This document shows, one piece after another, positions 13,837 to 22,415 of a DNA stretch of 33,698 bases. The position numbers and the translations under genes were made by a program. The notes below the pieces were generated by a model. That model was not told the DNA's origin. It made no database searches and saw only the letters and a program-made list of their open reading frames with translations. Every line of letters starts with the position of its first letter. The stretch's first letter is position 1. This stretch comes from Lachnospiraceae bacterium (GTDB taxonomy: Bacteria > Bacillota > Clostridia > Lachnospirales > Lachnospiraceae), in the NCBI GenBank assembly GCA_017469935.1, contig JAFUFL010000107.1, forward strand, positions 1 through 33,698, in the 5' to 3' direction.

Positions 13837-16404
13837 ATGTTTGATATCGAAGCAGATCGCCGGCGCGACTCCGGCGGCAAAAAATCGATCGACCTTCACA
13901 GCATCCTCGAAGACATAGCCAGACACTGGCTCTCCATCCTGCTCCTTACGGCGGGAGTCTTTATCTTTGCCTTTGTCTTTCTTTCCTGGAGGCAGCAGTC
14001 CTCCTACGCGTCTTCGGCGACGATCGCTGTGACGAACACCGACTATATGTCTAACGTGGACACCTACAACATGCTCACCTACTCTGCCGACGTCACAGGC
14101 AAAGTCAAGAGCATCCTGGAGAGCAAAGAATTCCGGGACGCGGCAGCCGCGGAACTGGGCTATTCGAGCTTCAGGGGGAGCGAGACCGTGAGCATTGTCG
14201 GAGACTCCAACCTGCTCCGGATCACAGTCAGATCCGGCTCGCCGGACGTCTCCTATCTGGAAGTAAAAGCAATCCTGAACAATTACAAAAAGCTTGAAGA
14301 CAACCTGTCAGGCGGCGCCCGCTTCACGATCCTGGAGCAGCCCGCGATCCAGGCAAGGCCCGATATCTCAGCCAGCGGCATGAAAAAGGCAATGATCGCT
14401 GCGCTGGCGGTCTGTGCTTTGCTATGTTTTGCACTGGCAGGGATTTCGGCGTGCAGAGATGACATCCGGGACGGCCTGGACGTCACGGACAAGCTCGGGG
14501 CGAGCTTTCTGGGCGCCGTCTATCGAAACAGGAAGTTTCGGATCACGCCCGACCTTCTGATTACGGATCCGGCTGCAAGCCAGGACTACGTCGAGGAGAT
14601 CCGCAGGCTCGCGGGCCGCGTCGGCCGCAAAATGGCCGAAAAGGGGCACAAGGTCCTCCTTGTGACCAGCGCGTCGGGCGCAGAGGGCAAGTCTGCGGCG
14701 GCGGCGAATCTCGCAGCGGTCTGGCGGGAAGCGGGCAAAAAAGTGATTGTGGTGAGCGCTGAGGAGGCGGGAGCGATTGCTTCTGCGGGCGATTTTGTAA
14801 TTATTGATGCGCCGCCCCTGAGTGAGTCCTCGGACGCTGTGGAGCTGGCAGGACTTGCCGACACATCTGTCCTGGTTGTGCGCCGCCATTACAGCCAGAC
14901 ACCGCAGGTCAGAAGCGCCGTGAGTGCGCTGGGAGGCGCGGACAGGCTGCTCGGCGTCATTGTGACGGATGTGCGCGGATACAGCGCGGATGTTTCGGTG
15001 ACTGAGTGCGAGAGGCGCCGGGCATCCGGGGCGAAAGCCGCCCGCAAGCCTCTGGTCGACCGCGGACAGAAAAATGTCATAGAGATCGACCTGCTCCCGT
15101 TCCTGGGAGATCTTTCGAGAGAGATTCGCCGATACGGCATCCTGCTGCTGGCGGTGACGCTGCTCTTTGGCGGCGCCTTCTACTATCTCGGCGGGAGAAA
15201 GAACACGACAAGCTACACCGCTTATTCGACCTTTACGGCGGAGCCTGCGGAATCCGTGATCTATCAGATCAATAACCAGAAGAACCTGACGACCGCACTG
15301 GTAGGAAAAATGCTTCCTTCCATGCTCTCGAGCGACGCGATGAAAGCAATCGTCAAAGAAGACATGGGATACGGTCCGCCGGACAGGCTGCCGGCACAGA
15401 TTTCCGCCTCGGTGGTGACCAACACAAACCTGATCAAGCTCTCTGTCAGCGCGGCGGAGCCACAGCTGGCCTATGACGTCCTGCAGTCGGTGCTTCGCTG
15501 CAGCAGCATTATCACGGACGCCGCGATCGGCAGTGTGCGCATCACGACCGTGAACGAGAGCGGAGTGCCGGAAGGAAAAGGCATCTCCACCGGAAACGGC
15601 AAAAAAGCGGCCGCCGCAGGTCTTCTCTTAGGCCTGATCGTCGGTCTCGTGGTGCTGGTCTGCAAACTGGTCTTTAGGGACACTATTTTGACAGAGGATG
15701 AGATCGGCTGGAAGCTAAAGGCCCGGAACCTGGGACAGCTCCCTTGGATCGCGGCCGGAAAGCGCGTCGGGGATCGGATCACGATAGAAGCGGACGACGT
15801 TCCGCAGAAGTTTAAGGAGTCCGTTCGGGCGATCCGCTGCCGGGTCGAGGAAGCGGCGCAGGAGAGCGGCGCGAAGGCATTCCTCGTGACCAGCGCAGTC
15901 GGCGCGGAAGGCAAGACCACTGCGGCCGTCAATCTCGCGCTGGCTTTGGCCGGGCGAGGGCACCGGGTGGCGCTGGTCGACGGCGACCTGCGGAAGCCTT
16001 CGGCGGCGAAAGTTTTGGGAATAGAGCCGGGAGAGGCCGGTTCCGGCGGACTGGCCGGGATTCTCACCGGAAAATGTACATTGGAGCAGGCGTTGGTTTC
16101 TTGCAGGGGGAAAAAGGAATTTATGGTCCTGCCGGGCGGCGAAGCGGTCGAGAGTCCGTACGCACTCTGGAACGGCCGGGCGGCCGGCGAAGTGTTTGAA
16201 AAGCTTCGCGGCGGGTTCGACTACGTCATCGTGGACGCGCCGCAGAGCGCCGTCCTCTCGGAGACGGGGCTGATCGCTGAGCTGGCGGACGCCTGCCTGT
16301 TCCTGATCAGAAGGGACCGCGCGAGATTCGACGAGATCTGCGAAGGCGTGGAGACATTCGAAGAATCTGACTGCAGATTCCTCGGCTGTGTGATGAGAAG
16401 CTAA
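13837..16404 (+). CDS. Double Wzz/BY-kinase fusion, first kinase degenerate
   Basis: An 855-residue protein containing two consecutive copies of the polysaccharide co-polymerase plus tyrosine kinase architecture. Copy 1: membrane helices at about 32-51 and 184-204 flank a Wzz domain; then comes an ATPase with Walker A SASGAEGKS (278-286) and Walker B DFVIIDAPP (319-327). The Walker A' strand is missing and the spacing between A and B is about 60 residues shorter than in copy 2. Copy 2: helices at about 434-452 and 591-610, Walker A SAVGAEGKTT (686-695), Walker A' VALVDGDLRK (711-720), Walker B DYVIVDAPQS (795-804). No tyrosine cluster is present at the C-terminus (ends CRFLGCVMRS). The protein should control glycan chain length. 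GGAGGA precedes the ATG, which follows the previous stop by one base. Confidence 0.88.
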   Translation: MFDIEADRRRDSGGKKSIDLHSILEDIARHWLSILLLTAGVFIFAFVFLSWRQQSSYASSATIAVTNTDYMSNVDTYNMLTYSADVTGKVKSILESKEFRDAAAAELGYSSFRGSETVSIVGDSNLLRITVRSGSPDVSYLEVKAILNNYKKLEDNLSGGARFTILEQPAIQARPDISASGMKKAMIAALAVCALLCFALAGISACRDDIRDGLDVTDKLGASFLGAVYRNRKFRITPDLLITDPAASQDYVEEIRRLAGRVGRKMAEKGHKVLLVTSASGAEGKSAAAANLAAVWREAGKKVIVVSAEEAGAIASAGDFVIIDAPPLSESSDAVELAGLADTSVLVVRRHYSQTPQVRSAVSALGGADRLLGVIVTDVRGYSADVSVTECERRRASGAKAARKPLVDRGQKNVIEIDLLPFLGDLSREIRRYGILLLAVTLLFGGAFYYLGGRKNTTSYTAYSTFTAEPAESVIYQINNQKNLTTALVGKMLPSMLSSDAMKAIVKEDMGYGPPDRLPAQISASVVTNTNLIKLSVSAAEPQLAYDVLQSVLRCSSIITDAAIGSVRITTVNESGVPEGKGISTGNGKKAAAAGLLLGLIVGLVVLVCKLVFRDTILTEDEIGWKLKARNLGQLPWIAAGKRVGDRITIEADDVPQKFKESVRAIRCRVEEAAQESGAKAFLVTSAVGAEGKTTAAVNLALALAGRGHRVALVDGDLRKPSAAKVLGIEPGEAGSGGLAGILTGKCTLEQALVSCRGKKEFMVLPGGEAVESPYALWNGRAAGEVFEKLRGGFDYVIVDAPQSAVLSETGLIAELADACLFLIRRDRARFDEICEGVETFEESDCRFLGCVMRS

Positions 16405-16408
16405 TAGA

Positions 16409-16437
16409 AAGGGGGAATACCAATCCCCCTTGTTTTT
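16409..16437 (+). terminator. Intrinsic terminator after the Wzz/kinase gene
   Basis: AAGGGGGA (16409-16416) pairs with TCCCCCTT (16424-16431) with a 7-nt loop, followed by GTTTTT. It divides the polysaccharide locus into two transcription segments. No convincing promoter was found in the 53 bp before the next gene, so partial readthrough is possible. Confidence 0.85.
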
Positions 16438-16490
16438 GCGCATGGCGATCTTTATATTAAAGCACATCGTGCACTAATGGAGAGAAAATT

Positions 16491-17648
16491 ATGAGAATTT
16501 CAGATATGGCAAACAGAATCCAGCCTTCTCTGACGAGGAGACTGTTCGACATGGCCCAGCGGTATGACAACGTCATCGACTTCACGCTGGGAGACCCCGA
16601 CTACGAGACGCCCGACTACGTGAAAAAGGCCGGCTGTGACGCGATCATGGCGGGCAAGACCAAGTACGCGGCCAACGCCGGCATCGCCGAGCTGCGGCAG
16701 GTCGTGGCGGCAAGGATCGAGGACGAGACCGGCGTCCGCTACGATCCGGCTTCTGAGATCCAGATCACGGTCGGCGCCATGGAAGGCCTGTTTCTGACGC
16801 TCTGCTGCCTGGTCAACCCCGGCGACGAGATCATCATTCCGTCCCCGCACTGGGTCAACTACGGGCACATGACCGAGATCCTTAGCGGGCACCCCGTATT
16901 CGTCGAGGCCAAAGAGTGCGACGATTTTGTGGTCAAGCCCGAAGCGGTTCGCGCCGCGATCACCGACAAGACCGTGGCCATCATCATCAACTCGCCCAAC
17001 AATCCCACCGGCGCCGTCTATGACGCGAAAACCATCGAGGAGATCTGCAAAATGGCGGTCGAGCACGATTTTGCCATAATCTGGGACGAGTGCTACAAGA
17101 GCATCCTGTATGACGGGGCAAAATATACCTCCATCCTGGATTTTCCCGGCATGAAGGACCACGCGGTCGTCATCAACAGCTGCTCCAAGAGATACTCCAT
17201 GACCGGCTGGCGCGTGGGCTACCTGGCAGGCCCGGCAGAGCTCGTCACCAACATGCCCAAGCTCCAGGAGAACATAGCGGCCTGCGTCACGGTTCCTTCC
17301 CAGTACGCGGCCATCAAAGCACTCAGCAGCGACGACACCGAGCCCGACAGAATGCGCGCCGGCTTCGAGAGCCGCAGAAATGTCCTCGTAAAGGGGATCA
17401 ACGACATCGATAAGCTCAGCGTCCGCTCACCCAAGGGAACCTTCTACGCCATGGTCAACATCCAGGGGACCGGCATGACCAGCGAGGAGTTCGCCTACGC
17501 CCTGCTCGAGAAGGAGCAGGTGGCCGTGGTGCCCGGCATCACTTACGGGCCGGCCTGCGAGGGTTATGTGAGGATTGCTTTTACCATGAACGAAGACAAG
17601 ATCGAAGAAGGCGTGCGGCGCATCAGACGCTTCGTTGAATCTCTGTGA
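16491..17648 (+). CDS. Class I/II PLP aminotransferase (aspartate aminotransferase-like)
   Basis: A 385-residue fold-type I aminotransferase. Seen are FTLGDPDYETP near the N-terminus, TVGAMEGLFLTL, IIIPSPHWVNY, the NSPNNPTGAV signature, WDECYKSILYDG, and the lysine motif SCSKRYSMTGWRVGYLAG that binds PLP. A late YVRIAFT supplies the carboxylate-binding arginine. It acts on an amino acid/2-oxo acid pair, not a nucleotide sugar. Its place in a glycan locus, 10 bp ahead of an ATP-grasp ligase gene, suggests that it makes an amino or keto acid used by that ligase; this is inference. The ribosome binding site is GGAG. Confidence 0.88.
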   Translation: MRISDMANRIQPSLTRRLFDMAQRYDNVIDFTLGDPDYETPDYVKKAGCDAIMAGKTKYAANAGIAELRQVVAARIEDETGVRYDPASEIQITVGAMEGLFLTLCCLVNPGDEIIIPSPHWVNYGHMTEILSGHPVFVEAKECDDFVVKPEAVRAAITDKTVAIIINSPNNPTGAVYDAKTIEEICKMAVEHDFAIIWDECYKSILYDGAKYTSILDFPGMKDHAVVINSCSKRYSMTGWRVGYLAGPAELVTNMPKLQENIAACVTVPSQYAAIKALSSDDTEPDRMRAGFESRRNVLVKGINDIDKLSVRSPKGTFYAMVNIQGTGMTSEEFAYALLEKEQVAVVPGITYGPACEGYVRIAFTMNEDKIEEGVRRIRRFVESL

Positions 17649-17658
17649 GGAGGAACAT

Positions 17659-18861
17659 ATGAAAAGACTTTTAATGCTCGGCGGCTCCATGCAGCAGATT
17701 CCGATCATCAAGATGGCCAAGGAAATGGGTCACTACGTGATCACCTGCGACTACACGCCGGAGAACCCCGGCCACAAATTCGCCGACGAATACTACGATG
17801 TCAGCACGACGGACCTGGACGGCGTCCTGAACCTGGCCAAAGGCCTGAATATTGACGGGATCATCGCCTACGCATCAGATCCGGCTGCTCCGACAGCGGC
17901 TTATGTGGCCGAGAAGCTGGGCCTGCCCGGCAATCCCTATGAATCCGTAAAACTCTGCACCGAGAAGGATCTCTTTAGAGAATTCCTGAAAGAGCACGGC
18001 TTCAACTGCCCCAAGGCAATGGGATTTAAGACCTATGAGGAGGCACTGGCCGCCATCGATGAGTTCAAATTTCCTGTGATGGTAAAACCGGTGGATTCTT
18101 CAGGTTCCAAGGGCGTAGTTAAGATCTACTCCAAGGAGGAACTGGAGGCGGCAGTGGAGGAGGCTCTTTCCTATTCCCGCGGCAAGCGCTTCATCGTGGA
18201 GGAATTCATCGTCAAGAAGGGCTACCAGGTGTCCGGCGACGGCTTCAGCGTGGACGGAAAACTGGTCTTCACCAGCTACGGAAATGAGCTCTACAGCGGC
18301 GTCGGCGGGACCAGAGAGTACGTGGCGCTGGGAGAATTCTGGCCCTCTCTTCTGACAAAAGAGCAAAAGCAGAAGGTTGACGACGAACTGCAGCGCCTGA
18401 TCAGCGCGCTGGGCATGAGAACCTGTGCCTACAACATCGAAGTCATTCTGGACGAGAACGACACGCCTTACGTTCTGGAGCTGGGCCCCCGCAACGGCGG
18501 CAGCTACATTCCGCAGCTGATAGGGTATGCGACCGGCGTGGACCTGGTCAAATACACGATCCTGGGCGCCCTGGGCGAGGACTGCAGCGACCTGAAGATG
18601 ACCGAGACCACCGGCGTGTGGAGCAACTACATGATCATGAGCCATGTGGACGGGCGCTTTAAGGGCATCAAATTCGAGGAGAATTTTGAGAAAAACAATC
18701 TGCAGGACGTCTACTGCACCGCGAACGTGGGCGACGAAGTGAAGGCTTACAAGAATACGACCAATTCCATGGGAACCATCCTCTTCAAGGCGGACTCCGT
18801 GGAGGAGATGATCCGGATCACAAACTCAATTGAGGATTACTATCAGGTTGAAGTCGAGTAA
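17659..18861 (+). CDS. ATP-grasp ligase 1
   Basis: A 400-residue ATP-grasp protein of the carbamoyl-phosphate-synthase/PurK-like type. It has an N-terminal Rossmann-like pre-ATP-grasp domain (MKRLLMLGGSMQQIPIIKMA), the ATP-binding strand FPVMVKPVDSSGSKGV (138-153), the adenine-contact region FIVEEFI (178-184) and the metal-binding ELGPRNGGSYIP. Such enzymes join a carboxylate to an amine or thiol through an acyl phosphate. In surface-glycan loci they may amidate sugars with amino acids; the substrate here is unknown. The ATG at 17659 is chosen because AGGAGG ends 5 nt upstream; a TTG-type start at 17635 would overlap the upstream gene. It is coupled to the aminotransferase gene. Confidence 0.85.
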   Translation: MKRLLMLGGSMQQIPIIKMAKEMGHYVITCDYTPENPGHKFADEYYDVSTTDLDGVLNLAKGLNIDGIIAYASDPAAPTAAYVAEKLGLPGNPYESVKLCTEKDLFREFLKEHGFNCPKAMGFKTYEEALAAIDEFKFPVMVKPVDSSGSKGVVKIYSKEELEAAVEEALSYSRGKRFIVEEFIVKKGYQVSGDGFSVDGKLVFTSYGNELYSGVGGTREYVALGEFWPSLLTKEQKQKVDDELQRLISALGMRTCAYNIEVILDENDTPYVLELGPRNGGSYIPQLIGYATGVDLVKYTILGALGEDCSDLKMTETTGVWSNYMIMSHVDGRFKGIKFEENFEKNNLQDVYCTANVGDEVKAYKNTTNSMGTILFKADSVEEMIRITNSIEDYYQVEVE

Positions 18862-18897
18862 AGGCGCCGAAAACAGCACAATCGGAAGGAGAAGGCT

Positions 18898-19944
18898 ATG
18901 ACTCCCGAAGTCAGCATTATCATTCCCGTTTATAACGTGGAGAAGTACATACATCAGTGCATGAAGAGTGTCCTCGCGCAGAAAGATGTGGATTTTGAGG
19001 TCATTGCGGTGGATGACGGATCCCCGGACAACTGCCCGGCCATATTGGACGAGTATGCGAAGAAGGACCCGAGAATTCATGTGATCCACCAGGAAAACGG
19101 CGGCGTCTCCCGGGCCAGGAACAAGGGGCTGGAGAGTGCGAGTGGAAAGTGGTGCTATTTTGTCGACTCGGATGACTGGCTTGTAAAGGACGGACTCGCC
19201 AAAGCACTGAAATTCGCCGATGAGAGCGGGGCGGACGTGGTCTTTGTGGACTGCAGGGAGTGCTACGCGAGCGGCAACAAGAAGAGGATCCGCCTGTTCT
19301 CGCAGACTTTTAATACTGCGGACCGGGGGACGATCGAGGACGTGCAGGCGTCTATACTTTGCCACAAGATGAGTCCCTACTTTTCGCCGGGGGCGGACAA
19401 CGCCTATCCCGCGCCCTGGAGCAAACTCGTGCGTACCGCGCTGATCCGGGACAACAATATTCAGTTCGATCCCTATGTGGGTGGAGTCTATGACGACGGG
19501 CTGTTCACGCTGGAGATTCTTGAGGCCGCCGGGAGAGTGGCTTACAACGCGGACTGCCTGTACAACTACAGGATCCTGGATACGTCGATCGTGCACGCCA
19601 ACAGCAAGGGCAAGATTGAGAAATTTGAGAAGAACTGCGCCAGAGTGGATGATTTCCTGAGGCGTTATGGGAAAGCGCGGAAATTCACGGACGCCGAGTA
19701 CGCCCGCAGGATCGCCTATCTGTCCAGCATGCTGGCGACTTCTTTCAGCGCCAAAGGGATGATGGACAGAAAAGAGTACCTGTCCATACTGGGCAGATCG
19801 CCCTGGAAAGAGGCCATCGAAGGCGTTGATCCGGGGCTCCTTGAGGGCAAGCACAAGTTTACTTATCTGTGCCTCAAGAGCAAAAGCACGGCGGGCCTGA
19901 AGATCTACGGAAGGCTGAAGAATTTTAAGAAAAAACGGAAATAA
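18898..19944 (+). CDS. Family 2 glycosyltransferase
   Basis: A 348-residue GT-A enzyme with PEVSIIIPVYNVEKYI at the start, VDDGSPDNC (nucleotide binding, about 39-46), NGGVSRARNKGLE, the DxD-like DSDDW (90-94), and a later DDGLFTLE where GT2 enzymes carry the catalytic acid region. The C-terminal third is helical and ends with a basic tail (KNFKKKRK) probably contacting the membrane. It adds one sugar to the lipid-linked repeat unit on the cytoplasmic face; donor and linkage unknown. It has a strong GGAAGGAG site and lies 36 bp after the ATP-grasp gene. Confidence 0.92.
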   Translation: MTPEVSIIIPVYNVEKYIHQCMKSVLAQKDVDFEVIAVDDGSPDNCPAILDEYAKKDPRIHVIHQENGGVSRARNKGLESASGKWCYFVDSDDWLVKDGLAKALKFADESGADVVFVDCRECYASGNKKRIRLFSQTFNTADRGTIEDVQASILCHKMSPYFSPGADNAYPAPWSKLVRTALIRDNNIQFDPYVGGVYDDGLFTLEILEAAGRVAYNADCLYNYRILDTSIVHANSKGKIEKFEKNCARVDDFLRRYGKARKFTDAEYARRIAYLSSMLATSFSAKGMMDRKEYLSILGRSPWKEAIEGVDPGLLEGKHKFTYLCLKSKSTAGLKIYGRLKNFKKKRK

Positions 19945-19979
19945 AGGCAGAATCCGGCCTGAGCAAATCAGGAGTCGCA

Positions 19980-21143
19980 ATGAGATTTAAACTGTACAAG
20001 CCCACGGACATTCCGAGCGAGCTGCTGTGTGCCATTATCATGCTGGCCGCGCTGTTCGGACATCTGAATCCGAGACTGGGACTTTTGGGAAACTGCATAG
20101 GGCTCTTTCTCGCTATGGTCATAATAGTGGACTGTGTGCGGAAATACAGGCTGCGCCTGATCGTGTGGATCCTGTTCGCGGGAAGCCTGATCCTGGGCGT
20201 TTACAACGTCATGTTCGTAGGGCAGCACGCCTTTCAGAAGTATGTGATCGCCGGGGTGATCTTCTTCGCGGTGGGACTCTACTTTAATGTGGCTGAGACG
20301 CTGAACTACCGGCTGTGGAGGGACGTTTTCCTCCTGACGACGGCTTTCATCATGTTCAACTGGTTCCGGTCCCCGGACGCCTACACGCTGTTCTACCAGC
20401 TGAGCAGAAACTATGTGTCCGTATTCCTGTTCGTGTATCTGATGCCCATGCTGGCCGCCGCGGAGAAAAATCAGATCCGGATTGGGCTCGGGTACTATAT
20501 TCTGATCGTCCTGTGCACGATCAGCGCGGTGGGAAGAGGCGGCATCGTGTGCGCCATGGGCCTTCTGGCGGCAGTGGCCATATACCGGCTCCTGATCGAC
20601 GGGAGACTGACAGTGCGGCAGAAATTCGTGAACATCTCACTGTGCGCCCTGATGGCCGCGGCGGGCTGCGTGGTGCTGTCAAGGTACTGGGACCGCATCG
20701 CGGGGAGGCTTCTGTCCCGCTTCGTGCAGGATAACACCGCCTCGGATAACGCAAGGCTCAGGATCCTGACAGGTTATATTGACAGCGTCGATTCCTGGTC
20801 CAAAGTCCTTCTGGGCTCCAACTCCAAGGAGATCCCTTATCTGACCCAGTGGCTGGGAAATGTCCACAACAGCTACCTGATGACGCACGCTGCCTACGGG
20901 CTGATCGGCGCGGTAGTGCTCATGGTCGGAATGATTGCCTGCGTGATCCTCCTCATCAAAAGCGGACGGGTCGAACTGGGGATCCTGATCGCCGTGATCG
21001 CGGCGCGCGGCGCCATCGACACCATCTTTGTCGCCAAGCCGGCGGACGCGGTCGCGTGGTTCTGCATGATCTATTCCTTTGCCAAAATAGTGAGCGGCCG
21101 GAAGGTCTGCTTCTTTGTAAATGACGGGAGTTTGAGAGAATGA
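19980..21143 (+). CDS. Second Wzy-like O-antigen polymerase
   Basis: A 387-residue membrane protein with about 10-11 hydrophobic segments. It has the SAVGRGGIVCAMGLLAA helix typical of the conserved arginine region, a periplasm-equivalent loop with NARLRILTGYIDS, then WLGNVHNSYLMTHAAYGLIG, where the H-N pair matches Wzy_C proteins. It is the better candidate for the repeat-unit polymerase because it is embedded among the glycosyltransferases, whereas the protein at 9068 may act as ligase or polymerase for another glycan. AGGAG precedes the ATG. It overlaps the next gene by ATGA (21140-21143). Confidence 0.8.
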   Translation: MRFKLYKPTDIPSELLCAIIMLAALFGHLNPRLGLLGNCIGLFLAMVIIVDCVRKYRLRLIVWILFAGSLILGVYNVMFVGQHAFQKYVIAGVIFFAVGLYFNVAETLNYRLWRDVFLLTTAFIMFNWFRSPDAYTLFYQLSRNYVSVFLFVYLMPMLAAAEKNQIRIGLGYYILIVLCTISAVGRGGIVCAMGLLAAVAIYRLLIDGRLTVRQKFVNISLCALMAAAGCVVLSRYWDRIAGRLLSRFVQDNTASDNARLRILTGYIDSVDSWSKVLLGSNSKEIPYLTQWLGNVHNSYLMTHAAYGLIGAVVLMVGMIACVILLIKSGRVELGILIAVIAARGAIDTIFVAKPADAVAWFCMIYSFAKIVSGRKVCFFVNDGSLRE

Positions 21144-22408
21144 AGAAATTATTGGAACTGGGAACATCGGTCGGCAGCACGGATATTGTGGAATATGCCC
21201 GCGAAAAGGGAGTGTACACAATTGTGACGGACTACCTGCCGCCGGAGAGATCCGCAGCGAAAAGAGCTGCGGACGAAGTCGCCGAGATCAGTACCGGCGA
21301 CGTGGACGAATTGATCCGATTTGCCAAAGAGAAGGGAGTCGACGCGGCCTTTGCCGGCGTCAGCGAGTTCAATATCGAGAGCGCGAGAAAGATCAATGAC
21401 GCGCTGGGCGTGCCTTTTTACTACACCACGGAGCAGTGGGACATGTTCATGAAGAAGGACCGCTTCAGGGAGCTCTGTGAAAAATATCATGTGGACACCC
21501 CGAAGACCTATTTCTCCGGGGACGGGCACAGCCTGACGGACGCAGTGGTGGAGAGTATTGAATATCCGGTCATCATAAAGCCGGTGGACAACGGCGCGAA
21601 CGTGGGGATCACCATCTGCAGGTCTTCGGAGAACCTGAAAGAGGCGGTCAGTACCGCTCTCGCCGCGTCTGACGCGGGAAGAATCATCATCGAGCAGTTT
21701 GTCACGGGGCCGGAGATCAGCATGACTTATGTGGTCCAGGACCACTGCTGCAAAATGGTCTGCATGGGGACAAAATATGCCTATAAGACCGGGAACGGTC
21801 TGCAGGCGCTGGCGCACGGCTATGTATATCCGTCTCCCTGCACGGAAGAGTATCTGGAGAAGGCGGACGAAAATGTCCGGAAGATGATCCTCGGAAGCGG
21901 GCTGAACAACAGCACGATCTTTTTCCAGGGAATCTATAACGACCACAGATTCTATATCTTTGAGAGCGGACTGCGGCTCGAGGGAACGGCGACCTTCCGC
22001 ATCACGGAATCCATAACCGGCCAGAGCTTCATGAAGTTCCTGGTGGATACGGTCCTTCAGGAGGAGACGACTTACGATATTCGCAAGGAAGACCCGACGT
22101 TCGGCGGCAAAAAGTGCTTTATTTTCTCCCTGATCGCGAGAGAAGGGACGATCACCAAGATCATCGGCACGGAGACGGTCAAGGAGGACAGCAATATTTT
22201 TGCCTTTGAACAGAGGTACTATGTCGGAGGCAAGATCAAAAATGACGGCACTCTCAAGCAGATCGTCTTCCGGTTCGCCATCAGGAACGACGACATAAAC
22301 GAAGTTATTCACACCATCAACAGGATCAAAAGAAACATACTAGTACTGGATGAAAATGGGGAAGACATGCTGATCAAGTCTTTTGATCCGGAAATTCTCA
22401 GAAAGTGA
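21140..22408 (+). CDS. ATP-grasp ligase 2
   Basis: A 422-residue ATP-grasp protein, distantly related to the one at 17659. The pre-ATP-grasp domain starts MKKLLELGTSVGSTDIVEYA and contains FAGVSEFN. The ATP-binding strand is YPVIIKPVDNGANVGI (142-157), followed by RIIIEQFVTGPEISM. The metal-binding region reads IFESGLRLEG, so the usual Asn ligand two residues after Glu is replaced; this variant occurs in other glycan-locus ATP-grasps but leaves activity uncertain. The start overlaps the polymerase stop by 4 bp, giving translational coupling. Two different ATP-grasps in one locus suggest two successive ligations or two alternative substrates. Confidence 0.82.
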   Translation: MKKLLELGTSVGSTDIVEYAREKGVYTIVTDYLPPERSAAKRAADEVAEISTGDVDELIRFAKEKGVDAAFAGVSEFNIESARKINDALGVPFYYTTEQWDMFMKKDRFRELCEKYHVDTPKTYFSGDGHSLTDAVVESIEYPVIIKPVDNGANVGITICRSSENLKEAVSTALAASDAGRIIIEQFVTGPEISMTYVVQDHCCKMVCMGTKYAYKTGNGLQALAHGYVYPSPCTEEYLEKADENVRKMILGSGLNNSTIFFQGIYNDHRFYIFESGLRLEGTATFRITESITGQSFMKFLVDTVLQEETTYDIRKEDPTFGGKKCFIFSLIAREGTITKIIGTETVKEDSNIFAFEQRYYVGGKIKNDGTLKQIVFRFAIRNDDINEVIHTINRIKRNILVLDENGEDMLIKSFDPEILRK

Positions 22409-22415
22409 CAACACT

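Noticed and set aside
22383-22415. TTG start for the symporter gene
   Set aside because: It overlaps the ATP-grasp gene by 26 bp without a ribosome binding site; the ATG at 22416 starts just before the first membrane helix.
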